This document shows, in pieces, positions 24,896 through 38,221 of a stretch of 60,107 nt of DNA. The translations under genes were made by a program, and so were the position numbers. The DNA lies in assembly GCA_036244855.1 (NCBI GenBank), contig BQKZ01000816.1, forward strand, positions 49,896 to 110,002. Reading direction: 5' to 3'. The stretch is from Temnopleurus reevesii (taxonomy: Eukaryota; Echinodermata; Echinoidea; Temnopleuroida; Temnopleuridae). Below the pieces are notes generated by a model that made no database searches, had not been told where the DNA came from, and worked only from the letters and a program-made list of their open reading frames with translations. Each line of letters starts with the position of its first letter. The stretch's first letter is position 1.

Positions 24896-27800
24896 TACAG
24901 AAAAGAAATAACAAGGAAAGTCAAAAGGCACTCTTAGATAAATAACATATAGTTAACATTCTCTTATCAAATAAAAAGATATGATGAAATACTTATTAGC
25001 AAATGAATGGTGAATGATATAAAATGATAAACGAACTTTAGGACGTCTTTTTACTCAATTAGAAAATGATAGAATCAAACTTAAAAATAAGGAATATTGT
25101 AAATGACAACAATGCAGAAAAGTTTCATTTTAACACACATAAATGTTGTATCTACTATATCCCATGGTTGTATCATTACATATCATAGTGTATATATACA
25201 TTTCCATAGCAATCACCATCTTTAAAAGCCCCAATTGAGTGGGTGACGAAAGAGCGCATGCGCCAAAACTCTCTTGCAGAAGGTAGCAAAGCGAAGCCGC
25301 ATAGTTGAGCACAGTGTGATTAAGGTACGTCAACCAACAAGACTCCGCCTTCTCTTCCTGTATGGTTTCCCGTTTGGATATTACACTTTTTGGACTATTT
25401 TCCTATTTTGTCACTCCTAATGTACCACTGGACACCAAAACCATAAGATTTTGACACCACAGGCCATATTTGCGTCCTCACTGACCGATTAGAAAGCTTG
25501 GAAAAAGTGCCAGAAAGTTGGAATATAATTGGATTACAGGCAACCTGCATAGCTTTGGCATAGGTAAGTAATACATACACACATGACGTATTTTGCCATA
25601 ATCATATGTATATCACTGCTGAAATATATGTACTTTTTGGGCGCATACCATTACTGCTCGGTGGGTGACCTCACAATAGAAAAAGAGGAGCAATACAATA
25701 GCATGAACTTGGCGGGAATTAGTTGGTGAAAAATACTCGGCATCTCGCCGTCTTCGTCACTAATAAGCTTCGTTTAAGATTTTTTTCTCGGGAGTTTGTC
25801 TTTTTATGTACTGTTTGTCAAAAACAATTGTCTTGATCATGATTTGACTTTTTCTCATCTACTTGACCTTAATATTAGCATCTCCTTTATGCGCGGTAGG
25901 CGTATTGCGCATCTTTTCATGTTTCGGCATCTATTTCGTGCTTTTTATATTTGGAACCCTGAGATCAAATCCTTCTTTAAAAGTTTCGTTGGGATAGAAT
26001 TATATAAATATTTTACATCTACAAAATAGAATCACAAAGTTTTTGGAATCTGATTAGAGCTCATCTTGATTTGAAGATGGAATGAAGTGATGCAGCTAGG
26101 GTGTGGTCCCTTCGTCATCGTCGTCAACACTGGGTGCCGTCTTTTTACCGAATACACCTTTCAAGCAAAAACGACAAAATATATCAACTTTATTCAATAA
26201 ATAACATGAATTAGGACTTTCTTATGCTATTTGGTAAGTTAAAAAATATATGTTTCACTTTCAGTCGATATGTGTATCATGGGGGCATCTATTACTGTCA
26301 GCCCGCGAAGCCTCGGCAAGTCGCCGTGTCGTCACACATAAGCGCGGTAAACAGCACACACACTGGTGGACATGGCGTTATAAAGGCATACTGCAATGAT
26401 GCATATCGTTTACTGGTTTCACTGTTATATCTAAAACGATTGTGAATTAAAAAAAAACAAATTTCCAGAATATACTTTCATATGGTTAAATATTTTTCAT
26501 AGCCCTCCAGAATTTTTGCATCACTCCTGAATACATTTTGGTAAGAAGTAAATTAAACTCGAGGCATTTTTCACATTTTGTAGGTTTGTTTCTCAATGAA
26601 AGCATGTTGAAACCAAATTCTGAATGCCAAATTTCAACGTTCAATTCCTAATAAACTTTGGGTAGTAACATAATCTCTGAATTCAATATGCTGTTGAAAT
26701 AACGTCAAGGCTCAGTTCTTGCAATATGAAATACATTGCAACATATGGGTTTTACATTGATCTTCTTGATATACAGAAAGCGTTTAGCTCATGTTTAGTA
26801 AGACATTCGCATGTCAAAGTTAATTGGTTGAATAAAAATTGATAGACTTTTAATAGCACATAAAAGATTTGCAGGTATTCTTTTCCAGCGAGGAAGTAAA
26901 GCACAAGAAGAACCTGATCACTAAAGATGTTATTGTCAACAACACTAAAATATACCGTATACCTGTAAACATGATGTCACACACGCACTTTAAAAGAGTA
27001 TTTATGGGCCATAAGCTACAGCCTTCGAAAGGTTTAATGTGTATCTAAATATTTACAATAGACATACTTCTGTGTCATCCACTCAAGGATAGGAAGAAAG
27101 TTTATTTTTGAAACGTTTTATGTAATACACTCTCATTGAATTATACCTAGTTGTGCGCGCATATATCCTTTTAACTTCGTTTTTGCCGCTTGTAGTTTTG
27201 TGACCGGCGTCTAACTCATCGTTATTATGTAATATAATTTATAAAATTGAGAATAAATTTACCGTTCATCATAACTGAACATATTTGATGAGAAATGCCT
27301 TTAAATGATTGTTAATTGCTTTTTTTTTCTTTCACGTTGAAATACCAATAAATGTATCATTCATATTCAACTTCAAGCTATTCAAGTTCATTAAAATACA
27401 ATACATGAACAATATGAAAACTTTTGTTACTTTTGTTATTCGTTATATAACAAAAATGAATATGACGAAACACGTGCGCATCCACCCTAAAACTTGTATA
27501 AACATGAACAACGCGGAAAATATATCCTGTAATTTCAGATTTGTTCTTATGATGAACATTAAATCACAGGGAAGTAGACGGGTATACACCAGGAAGGACA
27601 GTGGGTTATCTTCAAGATCACCCATCAAACTGTTCCTTCCGCTTTTGAAGTTTGACGACAAATTTCTGAGATCACCACGAAATGAAATAAACAATTTTCA
27701 TGATAATACGCGAATTTGACCTAGAAATAGGTGCTTTGGACCTTGTATATTCTGTTCACCACTTACAAAATGGTCATCTGTGAGTTACTGCTTGAGATAT

Positions 27801-28210
27801 AACTTTTAGGCCAGCCGAGAGTGGAGTTTGAATTTCATTTCATAAATTTCGTTTAGAAGCAAAATAACACATTTGTGGTTCTGCATAACCAAACATTAGT
27901 ATCCATGCTCTTAAGTTCTTGGTAATTTTCGTGTATTCCTAAGCGTTGCAGATTGAAAAGAGAAACTGCTTTGGAATGGCCTTTTTGTGCATTCAGATAT
28001 ACAGAGTGTGATTTTTAACAATGGTTTTGTTTAGAAACACACTTTTTTCTATTTAAATCCCAAAACACTATTTGTATGCATGGGCAAATATCTCCTCTCA
28101 AAGTAGGAAGAAGGACTAAACTCAAAAATGTTTAATGCTGACACCAGACAGACCTAAACTTTATAAACAAAATTATGTCGAACTAAAAAATTTATATCAA
28201 ATCCTATATC
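24896..28210. other. Intergenic stretch, nothing recognised
   Basis: Several open frames of 60-136 codons occur, but none has a recognisable motif or plausible splice context. Confidence 0.4.
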
Positions 28211-28212
28211 AG

Positions 28213-28348
28213 GGTTGTGTTTCATAAAGCTGTTAGTAAATCTAGACACCTCTCTACGAACTACTGGTGACCATTTTCTGCAAGGAATCTGAGAAAGGGT
28301 CGCCAGTCGTTTGTATAGAGCCTTGCGTAGATCTTCATGAAACACAAC
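28213..28348. mobile_element. Small inverted-repeat (MITE-like) element
   Basis: About 135 bases bounded by 'gttgtgtttcat' on the left and its inverse 'atgaaacacaac' on the right. Non-coding. A single copy was noticed in this window. Confidence 0.5.
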
Positions 28349-28975
28349 TAGACAACCTGACAATTAAAGGGCTGTTTCAAGGAATACACAGAAAATGTTC
28401 AAATAAGGTAAAAAGAAAACCCCATTTGTTTCATGAAGTAATGTTAGTTTACAGTTCTGATGAAAACGTGGAACATATAGAATCCCTATATATAGATATA
28501 AAAACAGTATTGGGCGAAAAGGATCTTTGGGTTATACATTTTGCGACTTTCACTTGACTATCAGATTGGTATATTTACAGTTTTCTCTGCAGTTGTAAGC
28601 AGTTACGTAAAACCATAAATCAGTGTATAAGCTTATTTGGCTTAAAAAATAGTGGATTGATTCATTGAAAAACGACGATACCTTATATTATGATAAAAAC
28701 CACGAAACTCTATTGGAACATTACAAATCTAAGAAGAAGAAGAGCTTACACATAAATGCGATTAAACTTACGGTAATCCTTCATTGTTAAAGTTTAGATT
28801 TGGATTAATGTACTCCGTTATCTTTTTTTGGACGAAACCACACTCTGACTTCAGATACTTAATTTACTACTTTCGAGCGACCTCTGGATGGCTTACTTGT
28901 GAGAATTTGATTTATTTGCATTCTGTCAAATGCATTTTATTATTATAACGAATAAAATAAGGAGAGGTATAAAAG

Positions 28976-29039
28976 GGAGAGAGAGATAAAGAAAGAAAAA
29001 GAGAGAGAAAGACAGAGAAAGAGAGAGAGATGGGAGGGC

Positions 29040-29072
<33 letters not shown>
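28976..29072. repeat. (GA)n microsatellite
   Basis: Imperfect, then pure, GA repeats over about 95 bases. Confidence 0.92.
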
Positions 29073-29075
<3 letters not shown>

Positions 29076-29371
29076 ATGCTAAATCCTAACATTTTATGTT
29101 TCTAACAGCTTTTCGCTGTAATTTCAGAGATAGATATTGTATCATTTCGTTCTAATCTAAATATGACAGGCATAGACCAATCAAAATGAATCTAAAACAG
29201 AACAAATATTACTGTTAATTACAATCAGAATTATTTCATTCATAACTATTGACACGGGTATTAATTGCCCTGGGCTTTATCCTATACATATTAATCTCTC
29301 ATATATTCTGATCGTAGATTGGAGTATTGTGATTTCGATTAGTTGAGAATGACTCAGCCACTCCATATTAA

Positions 29372-29593
29372 TATCAAACTACCGAAAGACGCGAATATTG
29401 TAGCAATATCCCTGATTGTTGTTGGATAACCAGAGAGCATTTTGAAGAGATGAAAGCAATTCTATTCTTCATGAAAGACGACGCTGTCAAACAGGAGCTC
29501 ATCGAAAGATCGCTCACGCATCCAGCGACATCCCCAATCAGAACAACGCCAATAATCATGTCTCGGACTACCAACCCATTAAAGAAGTGAGGA
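29372..29593 (+). other. Orphan candidate terminal exon, unassigned
   Basis: A plus-strand frame stays open for about 72 codons to a TGA after TTNPLKK. It reads like globular protein, for example EHFEEMKAILFFMKDDAVKQ followed by ELIERSLTHP. A possible acceptor, 'ggataaccag', ends at 29433. No start codon, donor partner or family match was identified, and an open run of this length can arise by chance. It could be the last exon of a gene whose other exons were not seen, a pseudogene scrap, or nothing. Confidence 0.22.
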
Positions 29594-30719
29594 CAGATAT
29601 TTGGAGTTAAAGCTACATTGCGTCTTTTTATCTCCTGGTAATATACAACGCAACCAAAAAAAATATACTTCTTACGACCATTATGTGTATTTAAGATAGC
29701 ATAACTATGTATTTTATGATTACAAAGAAATTAAAGATGTAATACAACTGCTACTTAGTATCAACAAAATAACAAAGATGCTACTGAAAACTTCTTCATG
29801 ATCTTTTCTCACATTTATTATAGATTGCTAATTTCGACTATTTAAAAAAAAACAGTCAACATGTCGAGTATTTGATATTGCGCAGAATGCACAGAACATA
29901 ACGTGCGTGATAAGGCAAAATTGTATAATCGAATCATTAAATAGCTTGAGAACAGTATAAAAAATTTAAAAAAAAAGTGATCGGGAAAGTCTATACAACG
30001 GAAAGATACTTGCCACGGCATTTACAATTGTTCGAAAAAGGTGTATAATATAGAAAATAAAACATAATTAATCAATAAGACAAAAATAAAATGTCAATAA
30101 TAATTCGTTCATGAACATGAAAGTCAGCTGTGCATTAAAGATTTGATGTAGCATTTCTTACCAATATTATTAGATTAAAATGAAGCGTAAAAGCTTGTTA
30201 ATAAAGCTCTGAATCATATTCGAACATCATAGCGTTTCTCATGCATGGATAATACCTGGAACAATTAGATTATTGGAAGTGCACGATGTGACATGCGTGA
30301 GGATGCATTGATGGAATGAAGTATTTGATTTTTTACGGGAATGAGATGGTAGCATGAATATTTAATTCCTATCCCCTAAAAGCACTTGACAATGGCCCGC
30401 TTCAAATTAACCCGAGTACACATTCGAGGCTATCGTCATTTATCATGGTTTTCTGACTTTTCTACTCCCTCGGTTTTCTTTGAGGTTCGTTTTCTCCATC
30501 CCCCTCTCCGTTATCTCCATCAGACAACATATTTTTTTCCAACGCCATTTCTCTGTTGTCTGTCTTTCCCTTTCACTCGTTTCTCCGATTTGTCTCTTTG
30601 CTTTTATTTTCCCTTTCTCTCGCCCCCTGTCTCCGACATACATGTTCTCTTTCTCTCACGTGCTCACTACATGTACTACTTTTGTCCATTTCATGTTTGT
30701 ATCTCTCTTGCTCTCCCAT

Positions 30720-30800
30720 TTTTCTACCTCTTTCATATTTCTCCCCTCTCCTACCCCTCCCCCTCTCTCTCTCCCCCTCTCTCTCTCTCTTTCTTCTCTC
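30720..30800. repeat. Pyrimidine (CT)n-rich tract
   Basis: Part of a broader CT-rich region (about 30470-30830) that produces long Ser/Leu/Phe-rich artefactual frames. Confidence 0.85.
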
Positions 30801-30939
30801 ACGCTCTATTTCTTTCCTTTTCTCGAAGACTCTTGAATATTGACTCATGCCATTATATATCACATAAAAACATCCAATTTGGCAATCACATGAAAGGATC
30901 ATATACCTCACCATGTCCACAATGTGTTGGAGTGACAAG

Positions 30940-31012
<73 letters not shown>

Positions 31013-31040
31013 CCCTTTTTTTTTTTTGGGGGGGGGGGGG
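30940..31040. repeat. Homopolymer block C34-T37-T12-G13, probable assembly artefact
   Basis: Runs of C (30940-30973), T (30976-31012), T (31016-31027) and G (31028-31040) lie back to back. Such a junction is more likely a sequencing or assembly artefact than real DNA. Confidence 0.8.
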
Positions 31041-32285
31041 CTAGCCTATATTTCCTTTGAGGGAGGGGTGGCGCACCATCCCTGGATACGCGCATGGTAA
31101 ACCCGAGTTAAACTGTAATTTAATTGAAGCTATTTTAAAAGAATAGACTTAATGGTGACATCTCATTCATGTCATTGAATCCCTTATATCACTAATTAGT
31201 TCCTTTCTTAATGACGTCTGAGGCAAAAGATATCCCTGGACGTTTAATGAGAAGACTAATCAATGACGCATAATTTGTTGATCTGTAGAAAATAATCGAT
31301 ATCGTAAACTTCAATTAAGAGCAGCATAACATTATTGATTGTGTGCATGTCCACAGTGTCGTTTAATTAGCTACATAAAAAAAAACATATTTTTCTTGAA
31401 CAAAAAGAAATGACCCAAAACATTGCATCGATCATGGTCTTTAATTGCTTGAATTAAAGACCTAAATTCAAAACTCAACATTATGTATCTTTTCTTTTAG
31501 TCTTCTTCCTAGCGATACTGGTGATGTTTATGCTTCAATATGGAATCGTTCAATGATGAACGAAATACACAACTTGCATCATAAGTTAAAGAGAGCAGAG
31601 TATTTGAGTTTTGTAAAGGGTTTGTAAAGCCTTATTGTTGCAAATGTGTTTACTTCAATCTTTGGAAAGCATAACTCAAAGCATATTTCAGATTATGGAT
31701 AATAAGTAAACATGCGGCCCTTTCTTTTTTTCTTTATTTTTAAATCGCTCTGAATGGGAGTCATGTTCATGATGAACGGATTAGACTTTGATCGTCAAAC
31801 ACTCGATAAATCCTGAATCAAAATCATTTCAAGAGTGATGCAATTAGAACTCGTAGTGCAAGGTAAACAATATACATCAATGAGTTCAAGTTCAAATAAT
31901 ATACTTTCTGAGAGTAATTCACGGCACTTATAATTTAGTATTTTTTTATACTATTACCGGGTTGTCCTGTACAAATTACAAGACGATAAGGTTAAAGGTT
32001 CGATCGACAAGAGAATACCTTTTCTTTCCCTAAAAACAGGCAAATCGAACAAACAAGAAAAGTGAAGAAAATAAACATACAAATGTTTATCAATATATAT
32101 TCAGTGAATGCCAAAGCAAATTGGCGTCATATTTATAGTTTTTTTTTATTCACTAATGTATTTATGAATTATATTCTTTAACCAAACTTTTGCACTGTTG
32201 CGATATTCATTCTCATTCACAAATTTAACATTTTTCTCCTCAATACCATGACAAGTTCAATTTTCTTCGCCCACTTTATCACGCC
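31041..32285. other. Intergenic stretch upstream of the amidase gene, nothing recognised
   Basis: AT-rich. No promoter element could be assigned with confidence. Confidence 0.4.
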
Positions 32286-32288
32286 ATA

Positions 32289-32333
32289 CCCCCCCCCCCC
32301 CCCCCNNNNNNNNNNNNNCCCCCCCCCCCCCCC
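32289..32333. other. Assembly gap: 13 N within a poly-C run
   Basis: N at 32306-32318, with 17 C on the left and 15 C on the right, followed by a CT-rich stretch to about 32388. True length and content are unknown. Confidence 0.97.
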
Positions 32334-32540
32334 TCTCTGTCTTTCTCTCTCCCTTCCCCTTTCTCTCTCTCTCCCTCTCCCCTCTCTCACCATTAAAACC
32401 TCTTTGTTCAAGAAATGTCATATCGATATGTAATTCCAAACTAATAAATATCATCAAACTGTACAATATCGATGCCACAATAACAATACAACTTCTTTAC
32501 TTTATACAGATAGATAACGTGATATGGTGTCACTTGAACA

Positions 32541-35500
32541 ATGTCGAGGAAGGAACTACGTGAAATACCTTCTACGTACCGAGAAGAGGAGGGTGGAAGA
32601 GAGACGAGAAGTAAGAAGAGAGCGATGAGGAAACAAGAGATGGCAATACGTTTCAGGAACAAGGGTAAATTATAAGATTAGATTACAACTTAATGTTTTC
32701 ATGCAATCCAAGTTAGACAATCACTTTATATGAAAATAGGAAAAGAGGAACAGACAATTTATATAAAAGTGATACATTATCGCTATATTTGCAATTTTAA
32801 CAGGTTAATTCACAAATTACAAAACAAATTTGAAATTACAAATGCTTTTGTACAAATTTTATTTCATTTTATACTCATAGAATCATTGTTTCCTCTCAAT
32901 AAAATCAAAACAAAGTTAAATCAAATTTGGAGGGAATATTGATGTTAATATTTGGTCATCTAGCACAGTACAGGCGAAAGTAACAATGTGATTTGCATGT
33001 TAATCTGATCGTTTGGAAATACTTTTCATCCGATTTCAAGTTATTGATGACAATTGTAATCAATGATGTGCAATAAATGTTCGTCTTTATTGAGTCATTC
33101 ACATTGTTATCATCTTCAGAAACCGTTTATGTATTTTCAGCTCTATATTCTTCTCCTGCGGTTCATCTACCTTCACTAAATCAACTCGATCAGCTTGCCC
33201 GACATTGCAACATGGATCTCAGCTCTGATGAACTCAAAGTAGGTGTCATATGAATAATTTAATTTATAATTTTATTGATTTCGGAAAGAATAGTGGAAAA
33301 AAGATATGGTATAAAATTCTGTCACAAGTAATGATATCAAACGTAAAAATTTGTAAATTTTTATTAATTGACACCGAAACGATTTTAGATAATTATATAG
33401 CCTTGGGGTAGCAATCTATTGAACATCCACAACAGCTTGTCACCAAAACATTAAGAGTGACCAAACCGTTTTGGTGCAACTGTTTTCACTAAATTAAAAT
33501 GAATAAATTCATACATAAATGATTGTTGCTCTTATCTATTGGAATGATTGTTGACATTCGTACGTTCATATTGGAAACAAACTGGCTTTGAAGTCATAAT
33601 ATTTAAGAGCATACGACCCGCTCTATAATGGAAGCTGGAAGAGGCATTCCATCCATCACATTCCTCATCTCATATTCTGGAGGAGGAGGAGGGATGGATA
33701 CCCCTGGTTCATATTCCACGGATGAGAGCTCATCATCCATGACACCATTATCAGGGTCAGAAAGTAAATTATCCTTGTCACCTATTATATCTCAGCCGTT
33801 TTGGGATTCGGCAAGAATGCATGTAATGAGATTGGATGAGTATGATGATTGAGTCTTGAGTCTGGGTACCCTTCGTGGCTATCCTCCTAATTTCAGTCAA
33901 TCATCCCCCATTGCTTCTGGAATTCGTATGTCTATCATTTTCACTGTAAGCAGCTCTTTAACAAGAGAGTCTAGTAGCAATGCGGAATGATGGAAATGTT
34001 GATGTTTTTTTTTTATTCATTGAGTTCTTTGATACAAAATATAATTGTGAACATTGACAAATATATACATGTACTTCGCTAAAGAACTGATAAATTATGC
34101 AGAATCTGATGACAGCATGGCTATAAATTTGTTGTAAAATACAGATTCCATTCAATAGAAAACCTAAGCAGGGCCAATGTGACTTGATGCTGTCAGAAGA
34201 ATTATCTAAAAGAAAAGTATCAAATAAAACTCGTGAACCTTACTGCCATCTGATATGTAGTAATTTTCCCTCTAAAAAAACCCAAACCATAAACAAAACA
34301 CCGTGTCGAGAAATAAAAAGGTTATATGAAAATAATATGCAGGAGAATGATATCCCGGATAATTTAAACGGTCGGGGAGCGATTATTATTTGATAAACTA
34401 TGGTTGAAATCCATAATTGAAAAACAAACCTAAATGAAATTTAATCTGTACTGAATAGTACCGTACCAAACGTGACCTGAAGAAATGAAATGTATGCGGT
34501 TCAACATTATTGCGGGTTTCAAATGGAACCCTTTGTCTTATTTTTTAATGAAGAGCTTAATTCCAGTCGATAATATGGTACGAAAAGCTTTGTATTTTAT
34601 TACTACCAGGAGAACGAACGAAAATTGACGAGATACGTATCAGCATGCCTACACAATCTTGGCGTTGTACTCCCTAGTAACTGAGTAAGGCAGACTCACA
34701 CTTACCCTGCGTCGGCCCAGCGTTTGTTAAGATTAAAAACGCTCCCTGAGTGCACAGTATACGATGATCAGGCGGTAGGCTGACGCCAAAGGAGCGCACG
34801 CCAAAAATGAGCCCACCGCATTACCCGCGTATTCGTGTGTCCAGGGAGCGCTTTTATTAAAAAAACAAAAACAAAAACAAAAACAAAAACGTTAGGCCGA
34901 CGCAGCGAAAAACACAAAGGTGTAATTTGGCCTTTAGCGACCAGCAAGGTTATCATTATTTTCAATTCATTATTTGTTTTATAGTGAAATGAATAACCAA
35001 ATATTCTTTTCTTTTCTTTCTATTTTACCTCAGGCATATCGAGCCCAGATGGACCGTATAATCCAAACACTGAATGAAGCAAACCGAGTCCCAGAACCAA
35101 CCCTTCCAGTCAAATATCCAAGATGTCCTGGCCACAAACCTGAACCTCATGAAAACCCATACAATGCATGGTGAGTTAGTAATTCATGGGGATTAATAGA
35201 TTTATAGATTTACAGTAAAATTGGAAGTGGCTAGTAGATACAAAATAGTGCCATTATGCAGCTTTAAAGTATTGTGTAGAAGGTTTTAACCCCAAATATT
35301 GTAGGATGCATGCATATATTGCCCAAAACTATAATCATGTTTGAGTAAGTAATGCGCATTTGTATAATTTGCTTGAAACCTTGGTTGCACCACTTTGAAA
35401 ATTGATCCTTTCAAACTCAAACATTTTATTTACACATCACACATTCCGAATATCTTTCTATTTATTTATGTATTAATCAACTGATCATTTATTTCTTTTA

Positions 35501-38174
35501 CTCATTCATTTGTTCACCTATTCATTTATGAATTAATTTTTTAATCAAAGTTTAAACCATTCATTTTCATTTATTTTTCATTCATCGAATTATCTATTAA
35601 TTCATTAGCTAACTTACTTAATTTTCCAATTATTAATCGATTCAATTATTATTTTTTATTTCTTTTACTGGAAATGCTCATAGGACTTATGTGTGTGATA
35701 TCCACGGAGCAAGCAGAGGCAAACTCACGGGTAAACGAATAGCGGTGAAGGACAACATTGCCGTAGCTGGCGTCCCACTGATGAACGGATGTCACGCATT
35801 GGAGGGCTATGTTCCTGACTTTGATGCAACTGTTGTAACGAGAATACTAGATGAGGGTATGATTATTTTTTCTGCTTCACACTGTTTTAGCTTGGTATTG
35901 TACATATTTGAAAAACAGATAAACTAGTTTTATATCAATGTTTCCCCTTTGTTATCATCACTTACCAACTGAGTATAATATAATTTTGTTTGTAGATATG
36001 AAATAGCTATAGCCTTATAAAAGAAGTCATTACATAAATAAGAAAATATCGAGGTCGAAATAACCAATGAAGTACATATCATGTATTGAACAGTTGCTTA
36101 GAAATATACCACTATGTTTGGTATCTACACTTCAACCATTACACAAGGGCCTTGTTTCTGACGCCAAACATAAGTGAATCAGCCAACATTTGTCGTTATT
36201 CCCTCTTGCCCAATATCCTGAATCATTAGAATAGATAACATAAGAGAGTACAAATTACTTATTTCTAATATCTACAGGTGGAACTATCATCGGGAAGACG
36301 ACATGTGAAGATTTGTGCTACTCTGGAAGTAGTTTCACCGGTGCTGCTGGTCCAGTGCTCAATCCTCATGACCCTACTAGAAGCTCTGGAGGTTCAAGCT
36401 CCGGCAGTGCGGCAGCGGTAAGACACAAATTGACGATACATTTGATTTAATATATTTCCTAAATGAAGACTTATCATGTTTACCTTAGCAAAAGGAAAAG
36501 TTTTCGGAATTAAACTAAAAAAAGATGACTATAAATAAATTAAAAAAATATTTAAAGTGGCCTCGTTTTAGCCTAGGGAGTGCACTTGGAGAAAAATGTC
36601 CACTCCCGGTATGCCAAATTTGAAAAGTGCGAACGTAAGGAAAATGACCAACCTACGGATTCTCTTAAAGTAAATTTTTACTAATTAGTTCCGGTTCCAG
36701 CATTGCTGGGCTATTTCTTGCACTTCACATACAAGCAGTGAATTTGATCTACGTCAACTTCTTTGCCACTCTCCTGGATGCAAACGGCCGCAGGTATGTT
36801 CACACACACCCTCTCAATGGCTGCGACGTCGCGGCAAATATAATTCTCAGGGTGACGTAGTGGCGAAAATATTCAAGTTTGAGTGATACACGTCATAAAG
36901 TTTAACACCCCCTCTCTCTGGAGATTAATAATTGGTCGTTTTGATACACAAGGTTGCTTCCAACAAGTTTACAATGGATATATATTTTCATAATATACTT
37001 TTACAAACCTGTTCAATTTTTTTGTCGATCATATTTCAGATAGCAGCTGGTGACGTCGACATGGCACTTGGTACGGATCAAGGCGGATCAATCCGGTTAC
37101 CGGCGGCTTGGTGCGGAGTATACGGGATGAAACCGACCTATGGGCTGGTCCCATACACAGGAGCTATGTCTCTAGAACCAACCGTAGATCACATAGGACC
37201 AATGGGCAAAACACTGGAGGACTGTGCATTACTACTAGAGGTATATAAGCAATATTAATACTGAAACAATTTGTGTTATCGTAGAAAATTTCAATTCCTT
37301 GTATGAAAAAAAAATTCTCAATGAATCAACGAGATTTGAAAGGTTAAAGAAAAAAATCGACATTTCGTCCCTGGCCCTATCAATAAACGATTCGACAACC
37401 CATGTATCAACTTACAATGATTTATTCTGTTAAATCACCATGAACGCAATTTTCGTGCCTTGGAATCAGGGTAGGTTTAAATAACAATGCGATAATGATA
37501 TTCCACACTACATTGTGATGTGACATAGTCAATTCTTCCAAAAATCTTTCTTTTTTCCGCTCAGATAAATTTTCCTGTTCACTTCTGATATGCATATGAT
37601 ATGCATCAGTGTTGTTATTACATATATTGCGTTGGCCCATTCTTTTCTCGTCTTTCCTATCGGATATATCAAAGTTGATTTTTAGTTAATTTCATAACGC
37701 TCATTCAATATTACTTTTGATTACGGTAATTGTCATATTTCCGTTTGAATATCTTTCATGATTGAATACATATCTCATGATAGAAAGTTATGCCATTTTC
37801 AATCATTTTCTTTACCCTTGTGTTATAGGTCATCGCTGGATATGACAATGGTCTTGATCACAGACAGCATCCAAACATCAAAGTACCTCAATATACCAAA
37901 GAGGTCAGTATATAGCAATTGTATTTCCAACATGAATATTGGTCAAAATGAGAGTTAAATGATCATAATTTTTATGCGCATTTGCAATTCTACCTCTGAA
38001 CATTGCAGAAAAATCGCGATTCGTAACATTCAAACTTCAAGTAATTAGAGAAATCAAAATTACGAAAGAAAGAAAAAGAATTACCAAGGAAATAGAAGAA
38101 GATGATGATCAAGTATAAGTACTATAAAGTAGTAGAAGAATGAGAAAAAGAAGAAGGGGACGACGATAGAAGAA

Positions 38175-38221
<47 letters not shown>

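Noticed and set aside
27309..27719. 136-codon plus-strand frame
   Set aside because: No recognisable domain. The composition follows AT-rich sequence and there is no evidence of exons around it.
30386..31060. 224-codon open frame on the plus strand, longest in the window
   Set aside because: It runs through CT-rich low complexity and then poly-C, poly-T and poly-G. There is no domain and its composition is an artefact.
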